A DNA stretch of 64,000 nucleotides. It comes from Chitinophaga hostae (GTDB lineage Bacteria > Bacteroidota > Bacteroidia > Chitinophagales > Chitinophagaceae). Made by a program: the position numbers and the translations under genes. The stretch covers positions 1 to 64,000 of the forward strand of contig NZ_JAGTXB010000011.1 in the NCBI RefSeq assembly GCF_018224885.1, read 5' to 3'. This document shows, piece by piece, positions 25,016-34,295 of the stretch (positions are counted from its first letter, which is position 1; each line of letters opens with the position of its first letter). Under the pieces are notes generated by a model. That model had not been told where the DNA came from. It ran no database searches and worked only from the letters and a program-made list of their open reading frames with translations.

Positions 25016-25441
25016 ATGGCAACACTTGAAAAATTATACACTGCCTATGCCACCGCAACGGGCGGCAGAAACGGACATGTTAAATCATCCGACGGCGTTC
25101 TGGACCTTGGCGTAAGAATGCCAAAAGAACTGGGCGGCAGCGGCGGCGCATACAGCAATCCTGAACAATTGTTTGCAGCCGGTTATGCGGCCTGTTTCGA
25201 CAGCGCGCTTAACCTGGTGATCAGAACACAAAAGGTAAACAGTGGCACAACAACCGTTACAGCGGATGTAAGTCTGGGTAAAAATGAAAACGGCGGCTAT
25301 GGTTTAGCGGTAAAATTACAGGTGGCCATTCCGGAAGTAGCGCAGCAACTGGCACAGGAATTAATAGAGAAGGCCCACCAGATATGCCCCTATTCCAACG
25401 CCACCCGTGGTAATATAAATGTTGAGTTAGAACTTATTTAA
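25016..25441 (+). CDS. ohr: Organic hydroperoxide resistance protein (Ohr/OsmC family)
   Basis: Thiol peroxidase reducing organic hydroperoxides, usually with dihydrolipoyl groups as reductant. Both catalytic cysteines are present: C60 in GYAACFDSAL and C124 in HQICPYSNATRGN. The opening LEKLYTAYATATGGRNGHV is typical, as is the 141-aa length. First gene of an ohr - DJ-1/PfpI - ohrR unit, so peroxide induction through OhrR is expected. Confidence 0.95.
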   Translation: MATLEKLYTAYATATGGRNGHVKSSDGVLDLGVRMPKELGGSGGAYSNPEQLFAAGYAACFDSALNLVIRTQKVNSGTTTVTADVSLGKNENGGYGLAVKLQVAIPEVAQQLAQELIEKAHQICPYSNATRGNINVELELI

Positions 25442-25452
25442 ACACGCTCCTC

Positions 25453-26130
25453 ATGCAAGTATTGATTGTACTGACCTCGCACAGCGAATTGGGTAATACC
25501 GGTCACAAAACCGGTTTCTGGGTAGAAGAATTTGCAGCGCCGTATTACGTATTGGCGGATGCAGGCGTTGAAGTAACCCTCGCATCTCCCGGTGGCGGAC
25601 AACCACCCATTGATCCTAAAAGCGAACTGGCCGAATTCCAGACAGCTGCTACCACTCGTTTTAAACAGGATGAGGCCCTGCAGAAAAAGCTGGCCAACAC
25701 CGTAAAATTAAACGAGGTACGTGCAGATGATTACGACGGCGTATTCTATCCGGGCGGACATGGACCTTTATGGGACCTGGCCACCGATCCCAGTTCCATT
25801 GCACTCATCGAAGCATTTTATCAGCAACATAAGCCGGTGGCTTTTGTTTGTCATGCTCCCGCTGCACTGGTAAAGGTAAAAGGACCAGATGGCGAGCCAC
25901 TGGTAAAAGGTAAGGAAGTAACCGGCTTTAGTGATTCAGAAGAAGAAGCGGTACAGCTGACTAACGTAGTACCGTTCCTGTTAGAAGACGAACTCAAAAA
26001 GCTGGGTGGCATTTATAGCAAGGGAAAGGACTGGCACTCTTACGCGTTAAAAGACGGGCTGCTGATCACCGGGCAAAATCCGGCTTCTTCCGCAGAAGTA
26101 GCTAAAATATTAATCGAAACATTAGCTTAA
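25453..26130 (+). CDS. DJ-1/PfpI superfamily protein (class I glutamine amidotransferase-like)
   Basis: Cytosolic 225-aa protein of the DJ-1/PfpI fold, close to the Hsp31/YhbO-type glyoxalase/deglycase-like stress proteins. The nucleophile elbow FVCHAPAAL carries Cys133 and His134; an upstream Glu (FWVEEF, E25) completes the site; GGHGPLWDL is the preceding loop. It starts 11 nt after ohr and is followed 24 nt later by ohrR, so it is most likely induced by organic hydroperoxides. Whether it acts as a glyoxalase, protease or chaperone cannot be told. Confidence 0.9.
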   Translation: MQVLIVLTSHSELGNTGHKTGFWVEEFAAPYYVLADAGVEVTLASPGGGQPPIDPKSELAEFQTAATTRFKQDEALQKKLANTVKLNEVRADDYDGVFYPGGHGPLWDLATDPSSIALIEAFYQQHKPVAFVCHAPAALVKVKGPDGEPLVKGKEVTGFSDSEEEAVQLTNVVPFLLEDELKKLGGIYSKGKDWHSYALKDGLLITGQNPASSAEVAKILIETLA

Positions 26131-26154
26131 TTTTACGTTGTTAAATACATCTCA

Positions 26155-26583
26155 TTGAAACAACTAAAATTATCCAATCAGCTTTGCTTTTCGTTCTACG
26201 CAGTATCAAGACTGATCACTTCACACTACCAGCCTTTTTTAACTGCGATAGACCTCACCTATCCGCAATACCTGGTAATGCTGTCGTTGTGGGAACACGA
26301 AGTGTTGTCTGTTAAAGCGCTGGGCAAGCTGCTGCTGCTGGATTCCGGTACTTTGACCCCTTTACTGAAAAGACTGGAAAGTAAAAAGTTAATTAAGCGG
26401 GTACGGAGTAAGGAAGATGAGCGCATTGTAAATATTCATCTTACTGAAGCAGGCGCTCAGCTCAAAACAGCTGCTGCCGATATTCCTGAAAAAATAAGTT
26501 GCAGTATGGGTTTTACGGCAGAAGAATATAGTACGCTGAAGCCGTTGATCGACGGTGTTTTAACGAGACACAACGGTGATTAA
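26155..26583 (+). CDS. ohrR: OhrR-type MarR-family peroxide sensor
   Basis: MarR-family repressor with the OhrR hallmark: a Cys in LSNQLCFSFYAVSRLI (C11), the peroxide-sensing residue of the family, then ALGKLLLLDSGTLTPLLKRLE as the HTH. Length 142 aa. The start is TTG at 26155; no ATG precedes the conserved block. The gene is third in the ohr unit and probably autoregulates it. Confidence 0.92.
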   Translation: MKQLKLSNQLCFSFYAVSRLITSHYQPFLTAIDLTYPQYLVMLSLWEHEVLSVKALGKLLLLDSGTLTPLLKRLESKKLIKRVRSKEDERIVNIHLTEAGAQLKTAAADIPEKISCSMGFTAEEYSTLKPLIDGVLTRHNGD

Positions 26584-26652
26584 CTGTGATTAACCTGATT
26601 AGTTTGATTGTCCTGATGAATGGAGATTGGACTGTGATTACTTTGATTATAC

Positions 26653-26720
26653 GGCCCTTGCTGCTTTTCATTAATGTCGGTAAAGTGCCGACATTAATGA
26701 AAAGCAGCAAGGGCCATTTT
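26653..26720 (+). terminator. Very long perfect hairpin after ohrR
   Basis: Left arm 26653-26680 and right arm 26688-26715 are perfectly complementary over 28 bp, with a 7-nt loop (TAAAGTG); the hairpin is followed by ATTTTTATTT. It serves as a terminator, although the stem is two to three times longer than the others in this window. The 70 bases before it (26584-26650) are a GATTA-rich stretch. Confidence 0.72.
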
Positions 26721-26809
26721 TATTTATATTCTTCCCAGGCTATAATTTGTTCTCCTGAATGATTATCTTTCTTTCCTGTTAATCTATTCGATCACGATAT
26801 TCCACGATT

Positions 26810-28168
26810 ATGGACAACTTTAATATCAACCGCCGCCGTTTTCTTAAAGGCGCTACAGCTACGCTTGCATTGTCTGCCATAGGCGCCAGCGCACTCGACT
26901 TTATCAATCCTGACAAACCTTACCGGGTAGGCCTCATAGGTACCGGCTGGTATGGGAAAAGTGATTTATTCCGTCTTATACAGGTAGCCCCGGTAAAAGT
27001 GGTGGCCCTGTGTGATGTTGATAAAAATATGTTGAAGGATGCCGGTGAAATGGTCCGTAAAAGACAGGCCTCCGGCGCCACACCGCGACTGTATACCGAT
27101 TACAGGAAAATGCTTTCAGAAAATGAGCTGGACATTGTGCTGATAGGCACACCAGATCACTGGCATGCCTTACAGACGATTGATGCACTGAAAGCCGGCG
27201 CGCATGTATACGTGCAGAAACCGATCAGCGTGGATGTAATAGAAGGCGAAGCAATGGTGGCTGCTGCACGGAAATATAACCGCGTTGTGCAGGTTGGCAC
27301 ACAGCGGAAAAGTACACCGCACCTGATTGATGCAAAGAAGAATATTGTGGATGCCGGTTTACTGGGCAAAATATCGCATGTAGAAATGTGTTGTTACTAT
27401 CATATGCGAAACAACGGTAATCCGCCGGTACAGACCGTACCGGACTTCTTCGACTACGAGATGTGGACCGGGCCTGCTCCGCTGCGTCCTTACGATGGTT
27501 TGCCCCATGTACGCTGGTGGCGTACTTTTATGGAATACGGCAATGGTATTATGGGCGACATGTGCGTGCATATGTTTGATACCGTGCGTTGGATGCTGCA
27601 GCTGGGGTGGCCCAAGCGGATCACTTCTACCGGAGGTATATATGTACAGAAGGAAGGTAAGTCTAACATCACCGATACCCAGTCGGCCATTTTTGAATAC
27701 GATGGACTGAACTGCGTATGGCAGCACCGCACCTGGGGCACGCCTGCCGACCCCAAATACCCGTGGTCTTTTAAACTCTACGGCGAAAAGGGTACGCTTG
27801 CAGCCAGCACGATGTCTTACGATTTTATACCCGAAGGAAATGGCACACCTGTTCATAAAGATGTGGTGTATGAAAGAGAAAAATACCCGGAAGATGTTAC
27901 CGAACCGGCTATTGAACTCAACGCCGCCCCTGCCACCCGCCCGCATATGCTCAATTTTCTCGGCGCTATCAAAAATGGCGGTCGGCCTGTGGCCGATATT
28001 GAAGAAGGCCATATTTCCACTGCCAGTTGTATTCTCGCCAATCTTTCCCAGCAAACCGGGCGCCCGCTGAGCTACGATCCGCAGAAACGGATCATTACCG
28101 GCGATCCCGCTGCCACTGCGCTGTTACAACGACCTTACAGAGGTCCGTGGGAACATCCACTGATATAG
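26810..28168 (+). CDS. Exported Gfo/Idh/MocA-family oxidoreductase
   Basis: NAD(P)-dependent sugar or sugar-acid dehydrogenase of the Gfo/Idh/MocA family, exported by the Tat pathway: INRRRFLKGATATLALSAIG (residues 6-25). The Rossmann fold begins at YRVGLIGTGWYG (about 39-50), then VALCDVDKN and VYVQKPIS, in which the EKP Glu is replaced by Gln. The C-terminal half is the substrate domain (RWWRTFMEYGNGIMGDMCVHMFDTVRWML, quoted in part GDMCVHMFDTVRW). Length 452 aa. Monocistronic; the substrate is unknown. Such Tat-exported members are common in Bacteroidota and some act on 3-keto sugars. Confidence 0.9.
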   Translation: MDNFNINRRRFLKGATATLALSAIGASALDFINPDKPYRVGLIGTGWYGKSDLFRLIQVAPVKVVALCDVDKNMLKDAGEMVRKRQASGATPRLYTDYRKMLSENELDIVLIGTPDHWHALQTIDALKAGAHVYVQKPISVDVIEGEAMVAAARKYNRVVQVGTQRKSTPHLIDAKKNIVDAGLLGKISHVEMCCYYHMRNNGNPPVQTVPDFFDYEMWTGPAPLRPYDGLPHVRWWRTFMEYGNGIMGDMCVHMFDTVRWMLQLGWPKRITSTGGIYVQKEGKSNITDTQSAIFEYDGLNCVWQHRTWGTPADPKYPWSFKLYGEKGTLAASTMSYDFIPEGNGTPVHKDVVYEREKYPEDVTEPAIELNAAPATRPHMLNFLGAIKNGGRPVADIEEGHISTASCILANLSQQTGRPLSYDPQKRIITGDPAATALLQRPYRGPWEHPLI

Positions 28169-28244
28169 CTTTTCCGTGCTGACAAGGCGTTCCCCGTTGT
28201 TTTAACATCGTATTTTTATCTTGTGATAATTTAATTCAAAATAC

Positions 28245-28265
28245 TAAGTATACTTATTATATTTG
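28245..28265 (+). promoter_or_regulatory. Promoter and MarR operator upstream of the SRPBCC gene
   Basis: A perfect 12-bp palindrome TAAGTATACTTA (28245-28256) is followed by TATATTTG (28258-28265), an exact match to the Bacteroidota -7 consensus TAnnTTTG. A further TACTTATA half-site begins at 28266. The MarR regulator encoded two genes later is the obvious candidate ligand. Confidence 0.6.
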
Positions 28266-28303
28266 TACTTATAAATAATTATTCAATCAAAAAACTAAAA
28301 ATT

Positions 28304-28723
28304 ATGTGGTCACAATCTCACACACTCGTAACAAAAGACGCTACCAAAGAACAAATGTGGAAACTGTTTGCAGACGTCAACAACTGGCATACCTGGGACG
28401 ATGGCATTGAATATGCTAAGCTGGAAGGCAAATTTGAAAAGGGTAATCATTTTCTACTGAAGCCTAAAAAGGGACCTAAAATTAAAATTGAGCTGTATGA
28501 AACCATTCCTAACAGCAAATTTGTAGACCTTACCCATTTCCCGCTGGCTAAAATGTACGGAGAGCATACGTTTGAAGATACTCCTGAAGGATTGAAATTA
28601 ACCGTCACCATGACAGTATCAGGTATACTCGGCTTTTTATGGGAGAAAATAGTAGCGCAGGATATTGTGAATAACTTACCGCAGGAAATGCAAAATCAGG
28701 TGCGGGTAGCCGGCAAACTATAA
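28304..28723 (+). CDS. SRPBCC (polyketide cyclase/START-like) protein
   Basis: A 139-aa protein with the helix-grip fold: TLVTKDATKEQMWKLFADV, NWHTWDD, a central beta-sheet and a long C-terminal helix (LGFLWEKIVAQDIVNNLPQE). Such proteins bind hydrophobic small molecules; the function is unknown. Its MarR partner lies 22 nt downstream, so the pair likely senses and handles one lipophilic compound. Confidence 0.85.
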   Translation: MWSQSHTLVTKDATKEQMWKLFADVNNWHTWDDGIEYAKLEGKFEKGNHFLLKPKKGPKIKIELYETIPNSKFVDLTHFPLAKMYGEHTFEDTPEGLKLTVTMTVSGILGFLWEKIVAQDIVNNLPQEMQNQVRVAGKL

Positions 28724-28745
28724 TTATTTTTGTAAAAATGCCCGC

Positions 28746-29198
28746 ATGAAAAAAGACGATAATGCCTTTAGTGTAGATGCCGCTGAAGAAAGTCCAGGCT
28801 TCCTGTTATGGCAGGTAACCAGTTTATGGCAAAGAGCGATCAGGAAAGCGTTGGAGAAATACGACCTTACCCATTCCCAGTTCGTATTGCTGGCCAGTAC
28901 GCTGTGGCTCACACAACAGGACGAGCCGGTAACACAGATCCTGCTTTCGGCCCATTCCAAGATAGACCCGATGACTACCTCTACGGTACTACGCACATTA
29001 CAAACCAAAGGCTTGTTGCAACGAAAGGAACACGCCACCGATACCCGCGCTAAAACAGTTGCCTTAACGGAAAACGGAGAAAAAGTAACACGACAGGCGA
29101 TTAAAGTAGTGGAAAAATTTGATAAGGATTTCTTTGAACCCTTAGGCGCTAAAACAAGTGAGTTCAACAGGAAATTACGATTGCTGCTGGAGCAATGA
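28746..29198 (+). CDS. MarR-family transcriptional regulator
   Basis: A 150-aa winged-HTH dimer of the MarR family: LTHSQFVLLASTLWL, then HSKIDPMTTSTVLRTLQTKGLL (recognition helix) and the wing ERKEHATDTRAKTVALTENG. Lacks the OhrR-type N-terminal Cys. It likely binds the palindrome at 28245 and represses the SRPBCC gene and itself. Confidence 0.9.
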   Translation: MKKDDNAFSVDAAEESPGFLLWQVTSLWQRAIRKALEKYDLTHSQFVLLASTLWLTQQDEPVTQILLSAHSKIDPMTTSTVLRTLQTKGLLQRKEHATDTRAKTVALTENGEKVTRQAIKVVEKFDKDFFEPLGAKTSEFNRKLRLLLEQ

Positions 29199-29241
29199 GG
29201 CGCAGGACAGTATTGATTTCCCTGCTCCTCACGAAATGATG

Positions 29242-31014
29242 CTACTCTCTTATCACCTTCACCTGCGCCGGCGCATTGATCACAGACTGTATTTTCCCAT
29301 TGGCCGCGCGGGTATGTTTTACTTTTATCACACCATACGGCGTAGGAAAAGTTCCTTCGGCAAATTGAAGATCTCCCAGGTGAGGCACTATTCTAATCAC
29401 TTTACAACCGGGCGCCACTACTGATATGCCCAGCACATGTTCCGTTAACCAGGGCGTTGGCCCGGAAGCCCAGCCATGGCATAAACTATGACGGAATCCT
29501 TTATAGCAGTAAGCGCCGTAGTCGCCGTGGATATCCTTTTGTCCGGCCTGCACCAGCGTATCAATACGCGACGCATTGGGAAGCCACTCCATGTTAAAGT
29601 CTTCCCAGAACGTAGTGGCGCCCAGTTTCAGCATAGCGCCCCAGTAATTGCGAATATCGTTTAGCCCTCCCTGGTAGTCGCCTGCTTTGGCCTTTGCCTG
29701 CAACATATAGTATCCGTAGAAAGTAGAATAGTCTTTAACACCGCCAACAGACAGTATTTCCCTGTTGATCTTTTCGGCCGGCACCAGGCCTGACAAGGCC
29801 AGTAAAGCGGCGGCCTGTTTGGAGCCGCTGGCGTCGGGTACATTTTTTTTCAGGCGGGCAATGGCGGCTTCACATTTCTTTACCGTGGCAGCATCATTCA
29901 ATACCTTGCTCAGCGCAGCTCCGGCGTCGAGGGTCATGATCATCATGGCCTGCAAGCCGGCGTGGATACCTGCTTTATTTTCACTGGAGGGCCAGTCGAG
30001 AAAACGGATACCATCCTGCAGGTCTTCGCTGTTAGCCGTATCTATTTTCCCGGACAGATGATCCAGCAACCCCTTCAGGTAAACGGCCTGTTCTTTCAGA
30101 TATGCCAGGTTACCAGTGTGCTGGTACCAGTCGCGCTGAATAAGCACCCACCACATAGAATACGATACCATCCCATTCATATACTGCGGCAGCGGCGTAA
30201 TATCACGCGACAGATCCAGGCTTTTGGGCACCACGTCATTATAACCAAATACCGCGCTGATAGCAGATGTTTCGGGATGCATATCGCCGATCCACACGAG
30301 GCGGTCGCGCTTAATACCATCCCACAAATAGTCCTGCATATTAAGATGCACAGTATAAGCACCTGTGAGCCAGATCCGGTTCAGCAACTCATCGCTGCAA
30401 TTAAAAGAACCGATATAAGGCAGATCCCTGTAAACAAAAATCGCGCGTACTTCTTTTAGTTGCAGTTCAACGTTGTCATCGAGCAGGTCAATCCGAACAA
30501 AACGGAAGCCGGTGTTGCCAACTTCCAGTTTACCCAACCAGGGTACTTCCACGATCATATCTCGTATGGCATGGTCGTTGGTGGCGTTTTTACCAGGTTC
30601 AATATCGCTCATGGCTTCACTTACCGATTCGCCGAATCGTACCCGCAGCTTTACCGGTTTACCACTTTTATACATCCCTGTTACCAGTTGCAGACCGCCA
30701 TGCAGCTCTTTACCAAAATCGAACAACAGGCCAGGATGTTCAGTGGCGGTACTTTTCAGCACACACATATTTTGATTGGCCAGGTCGGCCTGCCCATTGC
30801 CTTGCAACAGGAAGCGTGCTGCGTTTGTAATACTGCTGCCGGCGTTGGAGGTTTGCCATATAATTTTTTCGGGAGATAAATACCGCCGTACCGTAGGTGT
30901 TGTTTGGACCGCCGCCATACGGGTGCTGTCAAACACCGGCGGCAACTGCGCCAGGGCCGGTATGCCGCACAGCAGCAGGCTGTTTAACAACAAAAACCAG
31001 GAGCATATTTTCAT
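29242..31014 (-). CDS. Alpha-L-rhamnosidase, GH78 family
   Basis: Exported enzyme removing terminal alpha-L-rhamnose. Signal peptide 1-22 (LLLNSLLLCGIPALAQ). A beta-sandwich N-terminal part is followed by the (alpha/alpha)6 barrel that begins at about residue 200 with YIGSFNCSDELLNRIW, and shows the GH78 catalytic region YLWDGIKRDRLVWIGDMHPE and the late RHSLCHGWASGPTPWL. The 590-aa length is short for GH78 but complete in order. Last gene of the rhamnose operon, 22 nt after the GH106 gene. Confidence 0.88.
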   Translation of the reverse strand: MKICSWFLLLNSLLLCGIPALAQLPPVFDSTRMAAVQTTPTVRRYLSPEKIIWQTSNAGSSITNAARFLLQGNGQADLANQNMCVLKSTATEHPGLLFDFGKELHGGLQLVTGMYKSGKPVKLRVRFGESVSEAMSDIEPGKNATNDHAIRDMIVEVPWLGKLEVGNTGFRFVRIDLLDDNVELQLKEVRAIFVYRDLPYIGSFNCSDELLNRIWLTGAYTVHLNMQDYLWDGIKRDRLVWIGDMHPETSAISAVFGYNDVVPKSLDLSRDITPLPQYMNGMVSYSMWWVLIQRDWYQHTGNLAYLKEQAVYLKGLLDHLSGKIDTANSEDLQDGIRFLDWPSSENKAGIHAGLQAMMIMTLDAGAALSKVLNDAATVKKCEAAIARLKKNVPDASGSKQAAALLALSGLVPAEKINREILSVGGVKDYSTFYGYYMLQAKAKAGDYQGGLNDIRNYWGAMLKLGATTFWEDFNMEWLPNASRIDTLVQAGQKDIHGDYGAYCYKGFRHSLCHGWASGPTPWLTEHVLGISVVAPGCKVIRIVPHLGDLQFAEGTFPTPYGVIKVKHTRAANGKIQSVINAPAQVKVIRE

Positions 31015-31036
31015 GTATTAAGTTCGTTTTTATAAA

Positions 31037-34000
31037 TTAATAGTTCACCGCAGTGAGTTTTACCGGGCCCAGCAAACCGGCAGACTGATACTTATCATTG
31101 GGCGTATATGGGTTTACGTTACTCCATGTTTTACGTTCCTGCTGCGGCAGTTTACTGTCGCCAATCAGGCGGTTTACCCAGGTATTTACTACGGTTACTT
31201 CCAGCCTGTTGTTCCCTTTTTTCAAGGCATTTCTTACGCCTACGGTATACGGTGCTGTCCATGCAGTACCCAGCGCGATACCGTTCAGCTTAACTTCCGC
31301 CATTACGCTTACGCCGCCAAGGTCCAGGTATAATGCAGATGCAGCAGGCATATTATCTACCTCAAAATCCGTTTCATATACCGCTGTACCGGAATAGTTA
31401 CGGATCTGCTCATTAGCGTTGCTGCTCCAATCTGTTAACCGGTCAAATATGACAGGTTGTGTGGGACCACGTTTAGCGGGATCGAAGGTAACTGTCCAGG
31501 GCTTGTTCAATTCCTGTAATATCACAGGTGCGGGGAAGTTAGGGCGGTTGCTGTGTCTTACCAATGCTGTTTTCCGGAACATAACAAAGCCGCTCTGATA
31601 AGGGGCTAACGTTAACGGCACTACGGTATTATCATCCGCAATGGTAAAGCCGGGCAAATCGCGGGTTTCGCCGGAAACGGCATCCCACCATTCCGGTTGT
31701 TTTCCTGCAACACGGAATGCAGGTGATAAGTTCACGATTGTTGCCGACTGGTTAGTGATAAAATATATTTCTCCTTCTGCTGTGACGCGGTGGGTATACA
31801 GTACCTTTGCGGGCAGTTGCGCCACATCCGGTTTTAATTGTAAAATCGCCAGTGCTGTTTCCATGTTGATGCCGCTGAGTACCTGCCCTTTGCCATATTT
31901 TCTTTGCGGACCGGGTTGGGTTCCCCACAGCGCGGCCGATAACTGCTGCACCTGCGTATCTGCCGCAGGATAGTTCCGGAGGCTGGGAGAACGTTTGGGT
32001 GCGGGTCCGAGGATGGTGGCGCCCTGATTCACCAGTTGGGCTATTTTCCCCAGCAGTTCCGGGCGCATGGTTTCCAGTTGCGGCAATACCAGGAGCCGAT
32101 AGCTCATGCCGTCCGGCAACACCAGTTTACCGTCTTTTACCTGCAGGCGATTCATGACTACTTCAGCATTGATATAATCATACGAATAGCCTTTGGGGAT
32201 TTCGGGATTTCTTACACCCGTCATTTTGGGGGCATCTTCGCCGATGAAATAAGCAATGTCATTAATGGGAGTGCCTTGCTGCAGGAGATAATTGCATCGC
32301 CTGATATAATCTATAAATGCTTTGCCCTGGTAAAACCAGGTGTTTTTCCGGTTAAATTCCGTACCAAATCCCGCGTTCACTCCGGGTTCCAGGCTATCGT
32401 AAGGCTGCTCTATAAACACGTGTAACAAGGTATGATTGATCCCTTCGGTGAAAGACCAGTCGCCGCGTCGTTTCAACAGGGCCGGATAACGCGCGTATGC
32501 TTGTCCGCCGGCGGTGAACGATTCCGCCGCCACGCGGGTTTTGCCATAAATATGCGCGGCAGAAGAGGCGGCGCGGCATTCAATGTCTCCCAAAGTACCT
32601 TCATTCCAGAACTCGCCGGCTACTTCGTCCGCCTGCCCGCCGTATTTGAGAAACTCCGACGGAAATCCCCAGTGGCCGTAGTTTTCAAGCCAGAGTTTCA
32701 GCCCGTCCTTATGACTTGCTTTGCGCAAACCCGCTACATACTTATAAGCCACCCGGTCTGCCACCAGGCGGCGCAAGTCCCACAGGAAACGATCTGACTG
32801 ATCCGCGGAACCTACTACCCTTCCGGACAATACCGGCAGCCAGGGTAAAGGATCGTAGCCATATTGTTTTACAAAATCTTCCGCCATATCATCCGTCCAG
32901 TTCTGGGAGCCGGTTTCATAGCTGTCGGCCACCACCCATTTCAGCGCTTTCCGTTCTGCTGCCGGTATACTGTTACGGATTTTTCCTACAAAAGAATCGT
33001 AGTGGTGCTGTGACCAGGTGTCGCTGATCTTATCTATTTCCAATCCTATCCCTTCTTTAGAGGCAGGACCGTTGTTGACACCGGTTGGCAGCATACCAAA
33101 ACGCACGATTATCCAGTTGCCCGCAGGAACGTTCCAGTTGAGGGTTCCATTGGGTAATAAATTTTTGGTGAGGTTAATACTTTGGGTAGGGTCAATGATC
33201 TGTCCATTACCATCCGGCTCAGGTTCCTGCGGCCATTGGTATTCGTTCCACAACGGCAACGGTGTCTGGAACATTTTTGCCAATTGTTTTTCCTCGAAGC
33301 GTTCTATCCGCGGGGCTGCCAGTAATTTAATTTCTGCTAATGCCGGATGGCCGTCGTGGACCAGCAGCCGGAACTGCCTGCCGGTAGCGGCTTTAAAGGA
33401 AACGGCTACAGGCGCATAGGGCTTGAAGCCTACATTGGGAGCCGGGTTGCTGCGATCAAATTCAAATGTTTTAACGGAGCGCCAGCTATTCCCTTCTTTT
33501 ACCTGCAGTTCGAACTGTGCTTTAAATGGTTTGGCTGCGGGATATATGATCAGGCTGCGTGCCGTAAAATCTTCTTTCACAGCCATTTCTATGCCGGCAG
33601 GTGCAGGTTTGTTTACCGGTTGCGTGGTCGTTACTTCCTCCGTTACATTGCCATCCACCAGCTTTTCAATGGCTGTAAATCCAAGATCAGAAGTAAGTAC
33701 GGGAGCGTGTTTGCCAATATCGTCGCCATCACCGGCGGGCGCCGGGAATGCGATAACGGCTACTGTCTGAAAATTGGCGATGGCAGGCGCTGGTTGGGAT
33801 AACTGCTGCGGTCCATGTACGGTAATTTCGTCGCCGGCAATATAGCGCATCGACTGGGAAGGTTTGATCCATGGGCCTCCGCTCTGGCTCCAGCCGGGGC
33901 TGTTAAACAGTCCGATATCCATTTTATTCCCGGAGGCGGTACTGATAGCCGTGCGGGTTATTTTCCACCATTCATCGGAAAACAATTTTACTTTTCCATA

Positions 34001-34285
34001 TGGCACTTCTTCTTCCGGATAACCGATATTCCCGATGAAAGCCCTGCCTATACCTACTTTCGCCATGGCTTCAATATCTTTCTTCACGCCTTCCTCCGAA
34101 ATATTATCGCTCATCCAATACCAGTAGATACTTGGTTTAACGGTGTCCGGCGGAAATATAAACCAATGCCGCATTCCCTTCCCCTGGGCCATGACCGCCA
34201 CCGTTGGCGATAACAGCAGCCATACCGCAGCGCAATAACCTATCTTTTTTATAACCGTCTGGTAGTTCATACCTGGTGTTTTCAT
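31037..34285 (-). CDS. Alpha-L-rhamnosidase, GH106 family
   Basis: A 1082-aa exported GH106 enzyme of the type used by Bacteroidota to release rhamnose from pectin. Signal peptide near residues 10-34. TIM-barrel part opens with KPSIYWYWMSDNISEEGVKKD, followed by WWKITRTAISTASGNKMDIG and GLFNSPGWSQSGGPWIKPS; C-terminal beta-sandwich ends with WVNRLIGDSKLPQQERKTW. All domain blocks are in one frame. Follows the esterase gene (10-nt gap), so it is co-transcribed with the catabolic genes. An alternative start five codons in (MNYQTV) is possible. Confidence 0.9.
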   Translation of the reverse strand: MKTPGMNYQTVIKKIGYCAAVWLLLSPTVAVMAQGKGMRHWFIFPPDTVKPSIYWYWMSDNISEEGVKKDIEAMAKVGIGRAFIGNIGYPEEEVPYGKVKLFSDEWWKITRTAISTASGNKMDIGLFNSPGWSQSGGPWIKPSQSMRYIAGDEITVHGPQQLSQPAPAIANFQTVAVIAFPAPAGDGDDIGKHAPVLTSDLGFTAIEKLVDGNVTEEVTTTQPVNKPAPAGIEMAVKEDFTARSLIIYPAAKPFKAQFELQVKEGNSWRSVKTFEFDRSNPAPNVGFKPYAPVAVSFKAATGRQFRLLVHDGHPALAEIKLLAAPRIERFEEKQLAKMFQTPLPLWNEYQWPQEPEPDGNGQIIDPTQSINLTKNLLPNGTLNWNVPAGNWIIVRFGMLPTGVNNGPASKEGIGLEIDKISDTWSQHHYDSFVGKIRNSIPAAERKALKWVVADSYETGSQNWTDDMAEDFVKQYGYDPLPWLPVLSGRVVGSADQSDRFLWDLRRLVADRVAYKYVAGLRKASHKDGLKLWLENYGHWGFPSEFLKYGGQADEVAGEFWNEGTLGDIECRAASSAAHIYGKTRVAAESFTAGGQAYARYPALLKRRGDWSFTEGINHTLLHVFIEQPYDSLEPGVNAGFGTEFNRKNTWFYQGKAFIDYIRRCNYLLQQGTPINDIAYFIGEDAPKMTGVRNPEIPKGYSYDYINAEVVMNRLQVKDGKLVLPDGMSYRLLVLPQLETMRPELLGKIAQLVNQGATILGPAPKRSPSLRNYPAADTQVQQLSAALWGTQPGPQRKYGKGQVLSGINMETALAILQLKPDVAQLPAKVLYTHRVTAEGEIYFITNQSATIVNLSPAFRVAGKQPEWWDAVSGETRDLPGFTIADDNTVVPLTLAPYQSGFVMFRKTALVRHSNRPNFPAPVILQELNKPWTVTFDPAKRGPTQPVIFDRLTDWSSNANEQIRNYSGTAVYETDFEVDNMPAASALYLDLGGVSVMAEVKLNGIALGTAWTAPYTVGVRNALKKGNNRLEVTVVNTWVNRLIGDSKLPQQERKTWSNVNPYTPNDKYQSAGLLGPVKLTAVNY

Positions 34286-34295
34286 TTTTTGTGTA

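Noticed and set aside
26653-26720. Hairpin considered as an end of an insertion sequence
   Set aside because: No transposase, no second copy and no target-site duplication was found near it.
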